Origin: Ganoderma boninense
Taxonomy: Eukaryota > Basidiomycota > Agaricomycetes > Polyporales > Polyporaceae
DNA length: 64,000 nt
Direction: 5' to 3'
NCBI GenBank assembly: GCA_002900995.3
Contig: CM035308.1
Coordinates: forward strand, 2,294,001 to 2,358,000
Within the stretch, counting starts at the first letter, position 1. Every line of letters starts with the position of its first letter. The position numbers were made by a program, and so were the translations under genes. This document shows positions 43,882-54,996 of this stretch, in pieces. The notes under the pieces were generated by a model. The model saw nothing but the letters and a program-made list of their open reading frames with translations. It was not told where the DNA came from and ran no database searches.

Positions 43882-46800
43882 TAAGACATGCAGATAGGGC
43901 ATCCGTAGACGCCCACGCGGATATGAGAACGGGACGCCACATTGGACGAGTAAGTATAACGGGATCCCTCGCCACTCATACCCGTCTCTGATCCCGATCT
44001 CATTCGACCCCCGAGGGCCCCCATCGAGCAACGACTGACGACCGACCATGGCCCAACCCAACCATCGTTTCTCTCTTCAACTTTTGCTCAGATTTTCTCG
44101 GACCCGTCTTCAACGGACTTGCACTGCGGGCCAACGGCCCAGGCGGGCTCTCCGGTGGCCATCGCCTGCGACGGTTCCCGTATTCCCTCTCTGGTTACAT
44201 ACCTGCGTTCCGAATCTCAAATTCACCCAACGGTCCAATTCGTTGCCCCTTCCTTCTCGGCACTCCCGTAACGAGTTTCCGCTGCCCCATTTCACCCGGT
44301 CTCCGGGCTCACGCCACCGTGAACTCGATACCAAATTGCGCACCCAATGCTCCTGGGGTCTGAGGCCTGAGGGGGCATGGCGACCGGCGTTGGCACTGTG
44401 TAAGTACTTGTCCCATGCCCTTGCGCCATTTCGAGGAGCGAGCATACCCCCCCGGCAGGCGCGCAGAGGGTCTCAGTTCCACACTCTTCCCCGTCTCGTT
44501 CCTTGACGATCACGAATCTCGATGTACGCCCCGCCCCGCGCGAATGCAGGGAAGGCAGCTTGCCCGATGCCCGATGCTCATTGTTCAGTGCTGTTCGCCT
44601 GCGCCCTTCCGCCGCCGCCCGCCGCCCAACCTCCACCCCTTCTCCCTGTCTCACCAGCTCCGTAACTTTTCACGATCATCACCACCGCGATGTGGGAACA
44701 TGGACTCGCGAGGTCCGCCCATCACAAGCCGGAAGCACGAGCATGAGCATGAACACGAGCATGCGCCCCTAGGATTCCAAGTTCCGCCGCCTCGACGGTT
44801 CCAACCCGGTGCCCCCAACCTGATCAGCTGAAGGGAGGTCGAAATTCTCGGATGCAAAATCCGCCAGATATCGAATTTGATTGAAGACACCGAATGGAGA
44901 CGAGGCGCACGGACCACAGGGCACGGGCGCGATATCGATCTAGCCGGGACGCTAGGTAGGAAAAGGAATGTGTTGTGTCACACTCCAAGGCGAAACGTGA
45001 ACATATCGCCGTCAGGCAGGTCTCACTTCGGAGCAGCCGACGTGTCGTTGGTTTCACAAGGTACTCTGAACCCATATTGCAGGCGTTGAAGATGGGAGCT
45101 TTTCTTATGGATGTTTTGCAGTGACTCCGCAAACGACGAAGGCCTGCGTCGGGAAAGCTGATCGCCTGGTCGTCCTAAAAGAGAGACGATCTCCGCGTTT
45201 TCCCCAATCGCATCCCTCCCCTGAGAATGATCTGGGCGGCATTTCACCATCGCCAGCGGGGCCAGACCACGGCCTTTCCCAACTTAAGGAAGTATTGCTG
45301 TTTCGCAAGACTCCCACACGACGGACCCTCACAACGTCGTCGGGCTGCGCACAAAATTCGTCATGATCATTGTGTCCTATTTCCTCCCCGGTTTCGACAA
45401 GTTTCGACCCTCGGCGCTCACGGCGGGTGCTGGTCACCCTCGTGGCATGTGGTGGCGTCAGGAGAGCGCGTCTCTGTGGCCAGCGTGCGCTCCGTGCGGG
45501 GTGGTGGCGCGCGTTGTTTTCTGGTAGAGATTTCTTTTTTGTCCAACGTGCATACCTCACGACTGGAAGTATGCAGGTAGTTCCGGCTTCCAGCCAAGCC
45601 TGTTGTTCTTTTCGGCTCATGGCGAGCTTACTGGCGTATGATCGCTCCATATACTTGCATGCGGAACACCGCAGGACTCGGACGCCCGGCGGTCGCGCGA
45701 TCGAGCCGGGTTGGAGCGGCCTGCAGGCACGGGGCGAGCTATACGCGCGTACGGGGAAATGATCGCAAAGTGCTGCGGGGCGGAAGGACTCGGTGCGGTG
45801 TTGTTTGTGAGACGAGGGAGGTGGGATGAGCGGAGCGCGCACGAGGCTCTGGCGCCCGGGGTGGACCATCGCCGAGAGGACGAGTGTGGTCGGTGGTCAG
45901 GCCTCAGGCCTCAGGACCAGGCCAGGACCCTGCGCGAGTGGTTCGACCGACCGAAGCACGATCTTCTGTGGGTCGCAGCATGATTCCGGGACGAGAAGAG
46001 CGATCTGATCCCAAGCGATGCACGCCAGCGTCGGCGCGCCCCTGCTCAAAGTTGGCTCCAGGTGTCCGCGCAGAGCACCCAGCGTCCATCTCTCGTGGAT
46101 GCAGAATCAGAGTCGTCCGCGATGGCCCTGCCCCGTGCTGAGACCGCGTGCGCCGCTCAAGTTCCCTATTCACCACAGCTCCCCCTTTGAGTATGCTTCT
46201 CCGCCTCTTGTTTCCAGAGTCTTCACCGTACGCAGCCCACCGAGTCCGCCCGCGTCCACGCCCTCAGCCATCACAGAAGTACAAGGACGGGCCGAGACCA
46301 CCTAGACTGCGCAATGGCCCAGAAAGTCTCCCGGTGCTGGGGGCTGGGGTCTCCGCCAGCGTCCTCCTGTACTTTGCTCCTGCAGCGCTGGCTATGGCAT
46401 CCTGGGCGACCTTTCCCGTTCGGTGCGGAGCGGGTCTTCTGACAACGCGCTCTCTTTAACCCCGCACGCGGCTTCCGGTACCGAAGAGCTCTAAACGAGG
46501 CTCAGGTACGCGGCCCTGTGCGAATGTTCAAAAACATTCAGCACTTGAAATTCGGCGCAAGAAGCGGGACAACAGCAGGAAACCGGCCGTTTAAGGCATG
46601 TAATCAGGGTGGGCGCGTCGTACACTCCACAGCGCATGTACGCGCAACCCTTGCACCAATCCGTCCCCGTCGCGCGATGTACGTCACCCTCCCGTAATGT
46701 GCAGACGCGTTTACGTTCTGATGGCCCAGCGAGGACGGTGTCCGCTCACAGCACATGAGAGTGCGTGAGAAGGCCCGAACCCGGATGCGAAACGCAACGT

Positions 46801-49800
46801 GCACGCGGCGGCGCGGAGGCTGAGCTACGCCCCGTCGCCCGTGTGAGCCCCCGAAGCAGAACCGGAGAGGGCCTTTCCTTTCCTCCACGCCCGCGGTCAC
46901 GAAGAATGCTGACATCTCGATAACCACAGACGGGCGGGTCCACCTGAGGGATGCGGAGATGGAAAACAGACTTCGTGTTGGCTCGCGTGATCAGCCCAGC
47001 CGCCCGACGAGGGCGGCGGAGTGGCAACCGGCTGGGGCAAGGAGCAGCAACCAGCCGCGCGCGCGGAGAACAAATGGAAGCGGGGCGCCAGCATTGGCTG
47101 ATGATCGCGGGAGAATGAGGAGGACGTACGTACATATCAGCACGGCTAGCTCGGCTGACGAGCGCAGCGTCTCGGAGAATAGCTATCTCGATATTCGGGC
47201 TCCCAGGCAGCGCGGCGGCGTCCCAACGGACAATCGCCCACATACCCACAGAGGAAGCAACATACCCGGGAGGCCATCTTGGGCAATTTACAACGGGGTT
47301 CTTGTCCACGCTTCGCAACATGGCCGAGGGAGGCGCCGGCGAGGTATTTCGAGCAGACGGGGTCGTGAAACGCGTTCTTGCTCGCATGTATTACATTTAC
47401 TGGCCAGCTCGGCATTGGGACAAGGAGGACTCCGATCGTCTCGCCCTCGCAACCCCGAGTGCTTCGCAGGGCGATGGCGCTAGAAGATACATACACCGTA
47501 CCAGAGCAAGCCCCAAGGGAGAATTCGGAATACTAGTTCAAACTCTAAATGGAAGACCGCACCTAATTGTCGGCGCGGATGCGGTGACAGGCCTTTCTGA
47601 ACAGAAGCGACCAGCGTCGAGAAGCGCAATCGCCATCTCCCACTTCCTCGGGGGGCGCTGTATCTCAGCGGGAACGGCTGAGCAAGGACGGGTTCCTCGT
47701 CTCGCCAGTCTTCTTCATCACCAACTCCGCTCGACCGCCGAGGAAAGAGACCGAGGGGGAGTTGGATCACTCGACACCGTCCATGTTCCGACCGAGCTTC
47801 ACATTCGCCTGCAAAGAAGAGGCCCGTGGGAGCCTGGCGAGCTTGTAGGTAGCCGGCCGTGTGCGCGTGGGACCGCAGCCCTGCCCGCCCGCCCATTGAA
47901 CAGGGAATCGTGGAGACATGAAGGATGTGAAGCAGATGGGCGAGCGGACGGAGAGATATGTGCTGTGGGCGTGCGGTGCGCGCCGACCGCGCGAAGCCGG
48001 ATTCGGTATTGGATCTTCGATGTTTGGCAGTTTCTGTCGAATGAGCTGTCGGCCGGCGTCCAAGAATCTCGAGGAACATCTCGGCGCGTAGACGGGGCCT
48101 CACGATCCTGTCGGCTGGGCGTGTAGCCCCCTTCCGAATCCGAAGCGGTCGCAGCCCCATCGCACCCGGGCTCACCGAGGCTTCCAGTGCGCGGCCAGAA
48201 GCCGGCGTCGTGCGGCCATCCTCAGGACCTGTGGAGAGTTCAATGGCGAGGAACCGAGGCCCGAGCGTCAGCCCGCCCGCCATGGAATGAGTGCGAAGGA
48301 TGATCAAACCTAGAACTTGATCTTTGCTGCTGCCGGTTCAAATGCCGGCTCGCAATGTTGGTTGTGGGCGGGCCGCGCTCGACGGTATAAACCACCGATC
48401 GGTGGGGATTACCTAATCCCGGAGCCTATCGCGCCGGTCCCGCCGTCAGCGACACACAGTCACCGGTTACCCGTGAGGCTTTCGAAATGACTCACCCAGC
48501 CCCACAGTGTGGCACAGCAACTTTGAGTGACTGCGGTAAGTAGCGTCCCGCAAGCACCCGTACAGTGCGGGGATATTCCGACACGACGTGCACAGCTTTC
48601 CTTCCGATATGTCGTCGTTGGAGGCCTTGCAGGTACTAGTACTTTGCTGGCATTGACCGAGTCACCATGGGGCTTGTGTTGCCTGCACACCACATACGGG
48701 GGCATATTATGCGAACAGTATTTTGTCAGATGCAAAATGATCGGTGTCTCTCCCGCAGCGTGCTCCTGCAAAAGGTCAGAACACCGAGTGCAACGTGTAA
48801 GACGAGCACGGGACAAACCACGGCGGTGCTTGCTCGCGTCCATGGGCGGGACAGGGACTTGCAAATGGACCCTGTTTTGCATATAGCAATGCCCATGCAG
48901 CATAAAAGTGATGGGACATACTGTAATTCATGGTTGTTAGGTTTGATTCGATCATGAGAGATATCATATCCGTGTTCACGTACTTACTGTCCTTCTGGGA
49001 GCGCATTGCCCAAATGGCACGATGGCGCTCTGTCTCCGAGCTCCGCATTCGAGAGCGACGACTCCAGTCATGGTCCCGCAAATGTGCCCCGCACTTCGAT
49101 CCGCGCCGAGGTATTTGGGTTGGAAAGGTACCATTCAGAGAGAAAGACTAAGTTGTATGTCCGCAGTGTTGGCCGGCCATTCATTCCCGCGGAGTAAGTC
49201 CGATGCAGATCGGAACGGACTATCGTCGAATCGTCAGGGCGAGCAGAGGTTCTCTGAGACGACGGGGTTACAGCGGTGCGCCGGGGAGGGCACAATGCGC
49301 GCAACACGAGCGAGGTCGCAGGCTGATCTGATACCGGCAACCCGAGGTCTCCTCGTCTACCTTGGAGGACATCCGACCACAGAAGAATGTGCCGAACTCA
49401 CAAAGTGGGCAGATCATCAGATAAAGAAGGCTGGAGTACCGGCCATTGCATCCTCCCCGTCCGGCCATCCCAACGCGTGAGAGCATGTTCGGGTGGATCT
49501 TCGCCGAAAGAGGACGTTTGAAAGACAGGAACATGTAGAGTCGGAGAGAAAGCAGGTTTGTTGGGCCCGCAGGCGAGAAGCGCAGGAACATCGACGAGGC
49601 TGGTGGTGGTGGTGAGATGGCAGACAACGCAGACGAGACGGTTTGAAATGGGCCTTTGCCCCGCACTCCGTACTTCCCGGACCGGCTCCTAGACGCCCCG
49701 ACTATCACGGCGCTTCCACTCGGATGATTCCAAGCCGCAGCCGCAGCCCCATACACTTCACTTGGACTCTACATAACCAGTTATTCAATTTCTACCTATT

Positions 49801-49944
49801 CAAATAAGCCACCGGAGCTATGTCTTCAAGTCCCGAAGTATCATACAATTTTACCACGGCGGGCCTCATCCACTCACCGCCTTCGCTTACCGTACGGAAA
49901 TACGGAATGGTGGTGTACATTGCATCCGCTGGCATCTCAGTGAT
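43882..49944. other. Gene-poor island
   Basis: No gene could be closed. The best candidate is a plus-strand reading from ATG 44701 (MDSRGPPITSRKHEHEHEHE...) that meets TGA at 44829-44831. It continues in the same frame to about 45060 and could splice at TCACAAG|GTACTC to an acceptor TTTTGCAG at 45120, ending at 45366. Also seen are FRYVVVGGLAGTS at about 48600 (faintly like a dinucleotide-binding start) and GLLVYLGGHPTTEECAEL at about 49350. Two adjacent dyads lie at 48392-48419. None is firm. Confidence 0.35.
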
Positions 49945-51310
49945 TCACAAATGAGCCATCGCTAAGCTTTGTTTGCCTAGTGCTCCTGACGACGAAGCTG
50001 AAACGATCTTGAAAATGGCCTCAGCGACGCCGTCGGGGTTCTCTTGCACCGCCTGCAGTGAGCACACAGGTGAGTCCCATCAATCCGTTCTCCAAGATGG
50101 TGCAGGACTCACTAGATGTCCACATCGTGGTACCACCGACATGGATGCCATGACGCGCCCTTCGTTTACGTCGCATATTAGTCTGCGCGACTCCAGCGAC
50201 CTGAACATTTCCCGTCACACAAGAGAATTTGTGAATTTACAACTGGCCACTTACACCATCTCTGGGTGTTCTCCGAAGACAGAATGCACCGGGTAGCGTG
50301 CGCACAGCTTGGCGACGAGTCTCCCCGCCAGCACATGGTCGTCCGCATAATAGAACCCAACTTCTTGCGTTTTCAGGCACTTGGGCATAATCTTGCCCTC
50401 AACTTCCACGAATCCATGTTTCTGGGGTACTCTATCACCTCCCTGAGCAAGCGCATCGAGGAGACTGATCCCTCACCAGATGTACTTCGAGCACACGTTT
50501 GTCCCAGATTTTCCAGGGGTATCGCTTTCTGAGCATGCTGTGAAGGGAAGGATAGCTATCCCAGCCCTCCAAGCGCGCGAGCACACCAGCAACATTCGTG
50601 TCTCCAGCCATTATCCAGGGATCTCTTTCCGATATCGGCGGTACGACCATAACAGGTTCCACAAAAATAAGGGCTCGCAAGCGAGGGATGCTGGTGTCAG
50701 CACAGGCTATTGTCCTGGAGTCATCAAGGGTCAAGACAGGATGAGCGATTGCATCTGCGCTGGGAGAGCCTGGTTCCTCACCACGCGGATGTGCTCGCAG
50801 AATGCCCGATCACGACGATGTCCTTCCCATAGACGAACTCTGACGTCACAAAGAAGTTCAACGTGCTCGCGTACTCCTGAATAGCTGGTGACGTTCGTGC
50901 GATGAGCGAGAGGGCGAATTGGCAAATGGTATGATGACGTACAGAGGGCATGTCGCTCCGCGAGAGCATGCTGGTTGATGACAGCGGAGTCTCCGTGGCT
51001 CTGTGCGTCCAATGACCAGGCCTCTCTGATGCGCCACTGAGGGGACAAGGTGTTAGAGGTCGCACTGAGGTCGAACAGCCTCGAAATTGTCGGTTCCCAC
51101 TGTTCTTTGTCTTCAAGATAAGTTAGATGACATGTGCATGTGAAGGATGTGATATGAACATGACCTACGAGCACTGCTACAGTGTGCGAAGACGAGAGTG
51201 ATCCCATCGTCGGGGGGATGTACGCTGTCAGCAGGACAGTGGCTATACCGATTTGCAGATACAGAGAGCCCAGAGTCTGGCAGACGGAAGACGAGGTTCT
51301 CGGACAACAT
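49945..51310 (-). CDS. Alpha/beta hydrolase (AB hydrolase-1 family), 7 exons
   Basis: Minus-strand exons: 51310-51169, 51110-50943, 50884-50782, 50714-50477, 50421-50255, 50200-50113, 50052-49945; 337 residues. Joining them gives a continuous family pattern: PPDDGITLVFAHCSSAHKEQ (oxyanion region), WEPTISRLFDL, IREAWSLDAQSHGDSAV, VVIGHSAS (nucleophile Ser132), LIFVEPVM, PVHSVFGEHPEM and VVPRCGHLAVQENPD (His301). It resembles fungal Lpx1/toxin-biosynthesis-type hydrolases of unknown substrate, with no signal peptide. The nucleophile elbow is G-H-S-A-S instead of the usual G-x-S-x-G, which may alter activity. All junctions keep phase. It is divergent from the F-box-like gene. Confidence 0.83.
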
Positions 51311-51969
51311 TGGTCACAGAAGGTGAGATCGCAACTTGTTCAGTCGTCAACCAGCCCGTGTAAGAAGGGAAGGGGGAAGGATGGGGGCAAACAGAAGTGT
51401 GGGCGGGGGGGATATATGTATGGATGGGCACCTTCGAGTCGAGTTCCCATGCGCCCACATTCGCCAGCGCTCTGGACAACGCTCATGGTCGGCAAACACA
51501 TCTGCCCTTCGAAAGGGCGTGTCACAAGGACGACATACCGAGCAACGGGAGACCACTGCTCGATGTGCGCAGAAGAGTGCAAGCTGGCAGCAGCCACTGT
51601 GGACGACAACGGCCCTTGCGCGCCGCTCGGAAAGTGCCGGGGGGTAGGCGGGCCGGGGTGGTTGAAGTGCGCAACTCGAACTGGAACTAGAACCGAGTCC
51701 AGGAACCGAGTCTGGATCCGTTTCTGGCCCATCTTCAACCCGACCCTCAACCTCCATCCGAGTACGTCCCGCACCCAATTTCCCTCCATTCTCATCTCTC
51801 AATGTCGCCACAACTTTGTAGATCCCAGATTACCGCCCGATTCGCCGATAAACCACCGCCACCGCAGGCCGTTCTTCCTTCTTGGTCCTCCTTCCAAGTC
51901 ACCAGCTTAGGCGGTGAGAACAGATATTCTTCAAACAAAATATCACAGAACTCACACTACGTATAGACT
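51311..51969. promoter_or_regulatory. Divergent promoter region
   Basis: This 659-bp spacer lies between divergent start codons of the hydrolase (-) and the F-box-like gene (+). A pyrimidine-rich stretch (51720-51880) precedes the F-box-like start, as usual for a fungal 5' UTR. No defined site was recognised. Confidence 0.45.
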
Positions 51970-53658
51970 ATGTTTCCAACGTCGGGCGATCTCACTCTAG
52001 CGGATCCCCGACGGCCAAACGTCGACCAACCGATTTTCAAAGTTCCCGTCGAGATCCTCGCAATGATCCTGCACCATCTCCTTCTTCCCTTTGAGGAGCA
52101 GGCTGATGGTTTCAAACCATACTGGAAGTGTTCTCTCCGAGACTGTTCCCCTCTTCTCCCTGTTGCCCTCACCTGCCGTCGATTTCGCGACATCGTCGCT
52201 TCCCTCCCTCAAATTGTCAAGGGCGTCATCATTAAACAGGCACAGGATATCTATGCCCAGGCCACACAACAGCAAAGCAGAGATGCTTCTTTTTCTGTCT
52301 ACATTTCTCTAGTCACTAAGATTCCCTCGGCCCTTCGCGACTGGTACTCCATCGAAGCACATCGCATTCATGAGCTCCATCTCACTCGCCTAGGTCACAT
52401 CTCCATGGATTTCTGGGCTCCCCTTCTCCTCATCCCCACCCCCAAGCTCCATATGTTGACCTTGACCAGTCCCGGCGGTTCGTGGTTACCCCCCAACGGC
52501 ACATTCCTGCCTTTCCCCGGACAGCATTCCTCACTCCGATGCCTGACGCTCAAGAGAGTGTGCTTTCTCCCGTCAAACCTACCTTCCTCGCTTGCCCATG
52601 TCGCCCTTTTCGATGTATACATACCCCAAGCCGATAGCAACTTGTTTAAGTTCCTCTCTTTTTGTCCCAACCTCGAGAGCCTAGTACTCAGCAATATCAG
52701 AGATGGCCCGGGATGGGACTTGGACCTCCAGCCCGTCCACCTGCCACAACTGCGCCGCATCACGCTCCACAGGCTCCTCAAGCACAAGGCCGCGTTATAC
52801 CTCACACATCTTCCTCGCAACCGAGGCCAAGCCGTGCAACTCCTTGAGCATCACACGTCTAGAGACAGCTGGCCCGCTCACTACCCTCCGGACGCCCAGA
52901 CACTGTGTTTCGAGCATTGTCTCCTCCGCGAGGACAAGGAGCCGACGTTCGAACTCGAGGCCGGCGTCGTGGCGATCACCTTCCTCGGTGCCCGCAGCAC
53001 GTTTCACGTCACCCTTCCCATCCGACACACGATCTACTCCCTGTACGACCTCCCCGTCACCCTCGATGCCCTCATGCGCAAGAAGTCCCTCACCAAGGTA
53101 CGCGAAGTGTGGATCGTCGGGATCCACCCGACCCGGCCCGTCGGAGACGGGATCGACGACGATGGTGCTACGGTGCCCCCCGAGCGACATCGCCTCGCCA
53201 TCCTGATCCGCCTAGTGATTATCGGCCTCGGAGCCCTGGACACCCTCGTCGTCGTCTTCCGCCACACCCTCGAGCCGAACCTCTACATCCTGCCTAACGC
53301 ATTGGACCCGTCGTTCGTCTCTCGCGACCTCAAGACCGTGCGTCTCGTGCTCTCCCACGGCCTGTCCCAGCACTTGCCCCTGGACCTGGCGGAGAACAGT
53401 CCGGCCCTGGCAAATCGGCTGAAGCTAAACCTCACGACGGTGTGCCAGGGGCTCGCGAGCGGTCAGTATGCGTACGTCGAGACCCTGATCCTCGAGATCG
53501 GTCCACACGTTGCCGTCGACGACGCAGAACTGTTGCAGCTCTCGAAACACGTTCCAACCGTCCGGGTCGTGCGCATCAGGACTGCACCCCATGCCGCATT
53601 GCCCGAGGCTTGCAAAGAGCCTGCTGCGGATCGGGCATGGATTGGCGGTTTGTGGTAA
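51970..53658 (+). CDS. F-box-like protein, intronless
   Basis: A single 562-residue reading runs from ATG 51970 to TAA 53656-53658. The N-terminus has an F-box-like pattern: VPVEILAMILHHLLLP (about 25-40), then LLPVALTCRRFRDIVASLPQ. The remainder holds leucine-rich segments (LHMLTLTSPGGSW, SSLRCLTLKRVCF, NLESLVLSNIRDG, LPQLRRITLHRLL) consistent with a divergent LRR-type substrate-binding region. Such proteins are very common in Agaricomycetes and are thought to act as adaptors of SCF ubiquitin ligases; the substrate is unknown. The lack of introns, unlike its neighbours, fits the rapidly expanding single-exon F-box families or a retrocopy origin. Confidence 0.78.
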   Translation: MFPTSGDLTLADPRRPNVDQPIFKVPVEILAMILHHLLLPFEEQADGFKPYWKCSLRDCSPLLPVALTCRRFRDIVASLPQIVKGVIIKQAQDIYAQATQQQSRDASFSVYISLVTKIPSALRDWYSIEAHRIHELHLTRLGHISMDFWAPLLLIPTPKLHMLTLTSPGGSWLPPNGTFLPFPGQHSSLRCLTLKRVCFLPSNLPSSLAHVALFDVYIPQADSNLFKFLSFCPNLESLVLSNIRDGPGWDLDLQPVHLPQLRRITLHRLLKHKAALYLTHLPRNRGQAVQLLEHHTSRDSWPAHYPPDAQTLCFEHCLLREDKEPTFELEAGVVAITFLGARSTFHVTLPIRHTIYSLYDLPVTLDALMRKKSLTKVREVWIVGIHPTRPVGDGIDDDGATVPPERHRLAILIRLVIIGLGALDTLVVVFRHTLEPNLYILPNALDPSFVSRDLKTVRLVLSHGLSQHLPLDLAENSPALANRLKLNLTTVCQGLASGQYAYVETLILEIGPHVAVDDAELLQLSKHVPTVRVVRIRTAPHAALPEACKEPAADRAWIGGLW

Positions 53659-54996
53659 TAGGTCGCCCTCCCTGGTTTGCGATTGGTGGTTCTTCGAACT
53701 TGAACGTCGTTTTATCATAAGTATATGATATTGCTCGGCTCATCTCGATTGTGGGGCCCTCGACACAATTTGCATTGCTTCGACTCATTGTGCTACTCTA
53801 TTACCTGTACAATTATCATTCCCGACTGACGTGTTGATTCGCAGTTGATGGCCATGGACCCTGTACGTCTCGTCCTAAAAAGTCCAGTTCACTAGTATAC
53901 GCCGTCGGTACCGACCGACAATTTTAGCTTGCGGCGACGTTCCGATGGAATACACCACGGGTATGTCCCAGCGCAGCCGAAGAGTCGCGATGGGGACTGT
54001 GATATTTGTGACACATGAAGCCGGATTCGTTTATGGCCAGCAGGAACTTCATCATTCGTAAATTGGCGCAAGTCCTAACCAGTTCACCGGCCTGGGGCTA
54101 GAATGCAGCTTAGTGTAGGGCCCTGTAGGGCGCTGAGGGCAGAGTTGTACAGGTCGATCATGTACTAGTAGCCTTGAGGGGGTAAGTACAGCCCTGAATT
54201 GCAATCTGGGCGATCATTTCTGATTGTGCTTCTGCTGACGGTTAAAGAGACGATCGTTGAACAGTGCGAAGAGTTTATTGTGCCATTCGACGAGCGTTGG
54301 TGCCCATATGGAGGGTCCTGTATATGTCGTCATGCTGAGCTCCAGCGTGTGCCGCCTCTGCCTCGGAAATATTCCGACGAGCTATAGCCAATTGGGTGAG
54401 GCACGCAGCGGATACTGTTGGGGATGTGTACGAGTGACGATATCGATAAGCCCAAGGCACGCAAAACCAATACCACAGCACGGCGAGACGCGACTCGACT
54501 CGGAGCACCAGTAGTAGTGCTGCAGTCTCAGATCACAGCAACAGGGATACAAGACTATTCCCCCACTACGGATCGCATTGTGCTGATGACCACTTATAGC
54601 TACAAGGCAAGTATACACGAGGCAAGGTATGCATACATGGATATGTCGAAAAAATCATGACGAAGGAGGGTACGATGAGACAGTGGCAGTTCTAGAATAG
54701 ACTAATGTGATATTGGGTTGCATGGTCCTGGGGGCATATAACACGAAGCAGGGAGAGGCCGTGGTTATAGACAAATGTGAGGTATAGGAAGACGCAGAGA
54801 ATGTCGTGTATGCGCTCTGTCCGTCTGATATGATGCAGTAATGTACAGTATGTGAGCCGTTCCGTGTATGTATGGCAGAGCAAAAGTACAAGGACAAATT
54901 ACGTTAAGAATATTGATCGCAAGTGTGTGTAGGCAAAGCAAAAGCGATGGTGATGATGAAGCATGCAAACCTTCGTGTAGTCGTTACTGCGCTCAA
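53659..54996. other. Convergent intergenic region
   Basis: The region lies between the 3' ends of the F-box-like gene and the phytochrome. It becomes more AT-rich past 54600. No further gene seen. Confidence 0.45.

Noticed and set aside
47302..48307. Long overlapping open frames on both strands (about 275 codons each)
   Set aside because: GC-rich DNA gives such mirror frames by chance. Neither strand shows a known motif, splice pattern or codon regularity.
48325..48355. tRNA T-arm-like GCCGGTTCAAATGCCGGC
   Set aside because: The arms do not pair as a five-base T stem with a seven-base loop, and no other tRNA arm is present.
48600..48700. GMC oxidoreductase start (YVVVGGLAGTS)
   Set aside because: The dinucleotide-binding motif needs GxGxxG; here it is degenerate and no downstream FAD-domain motif follows.
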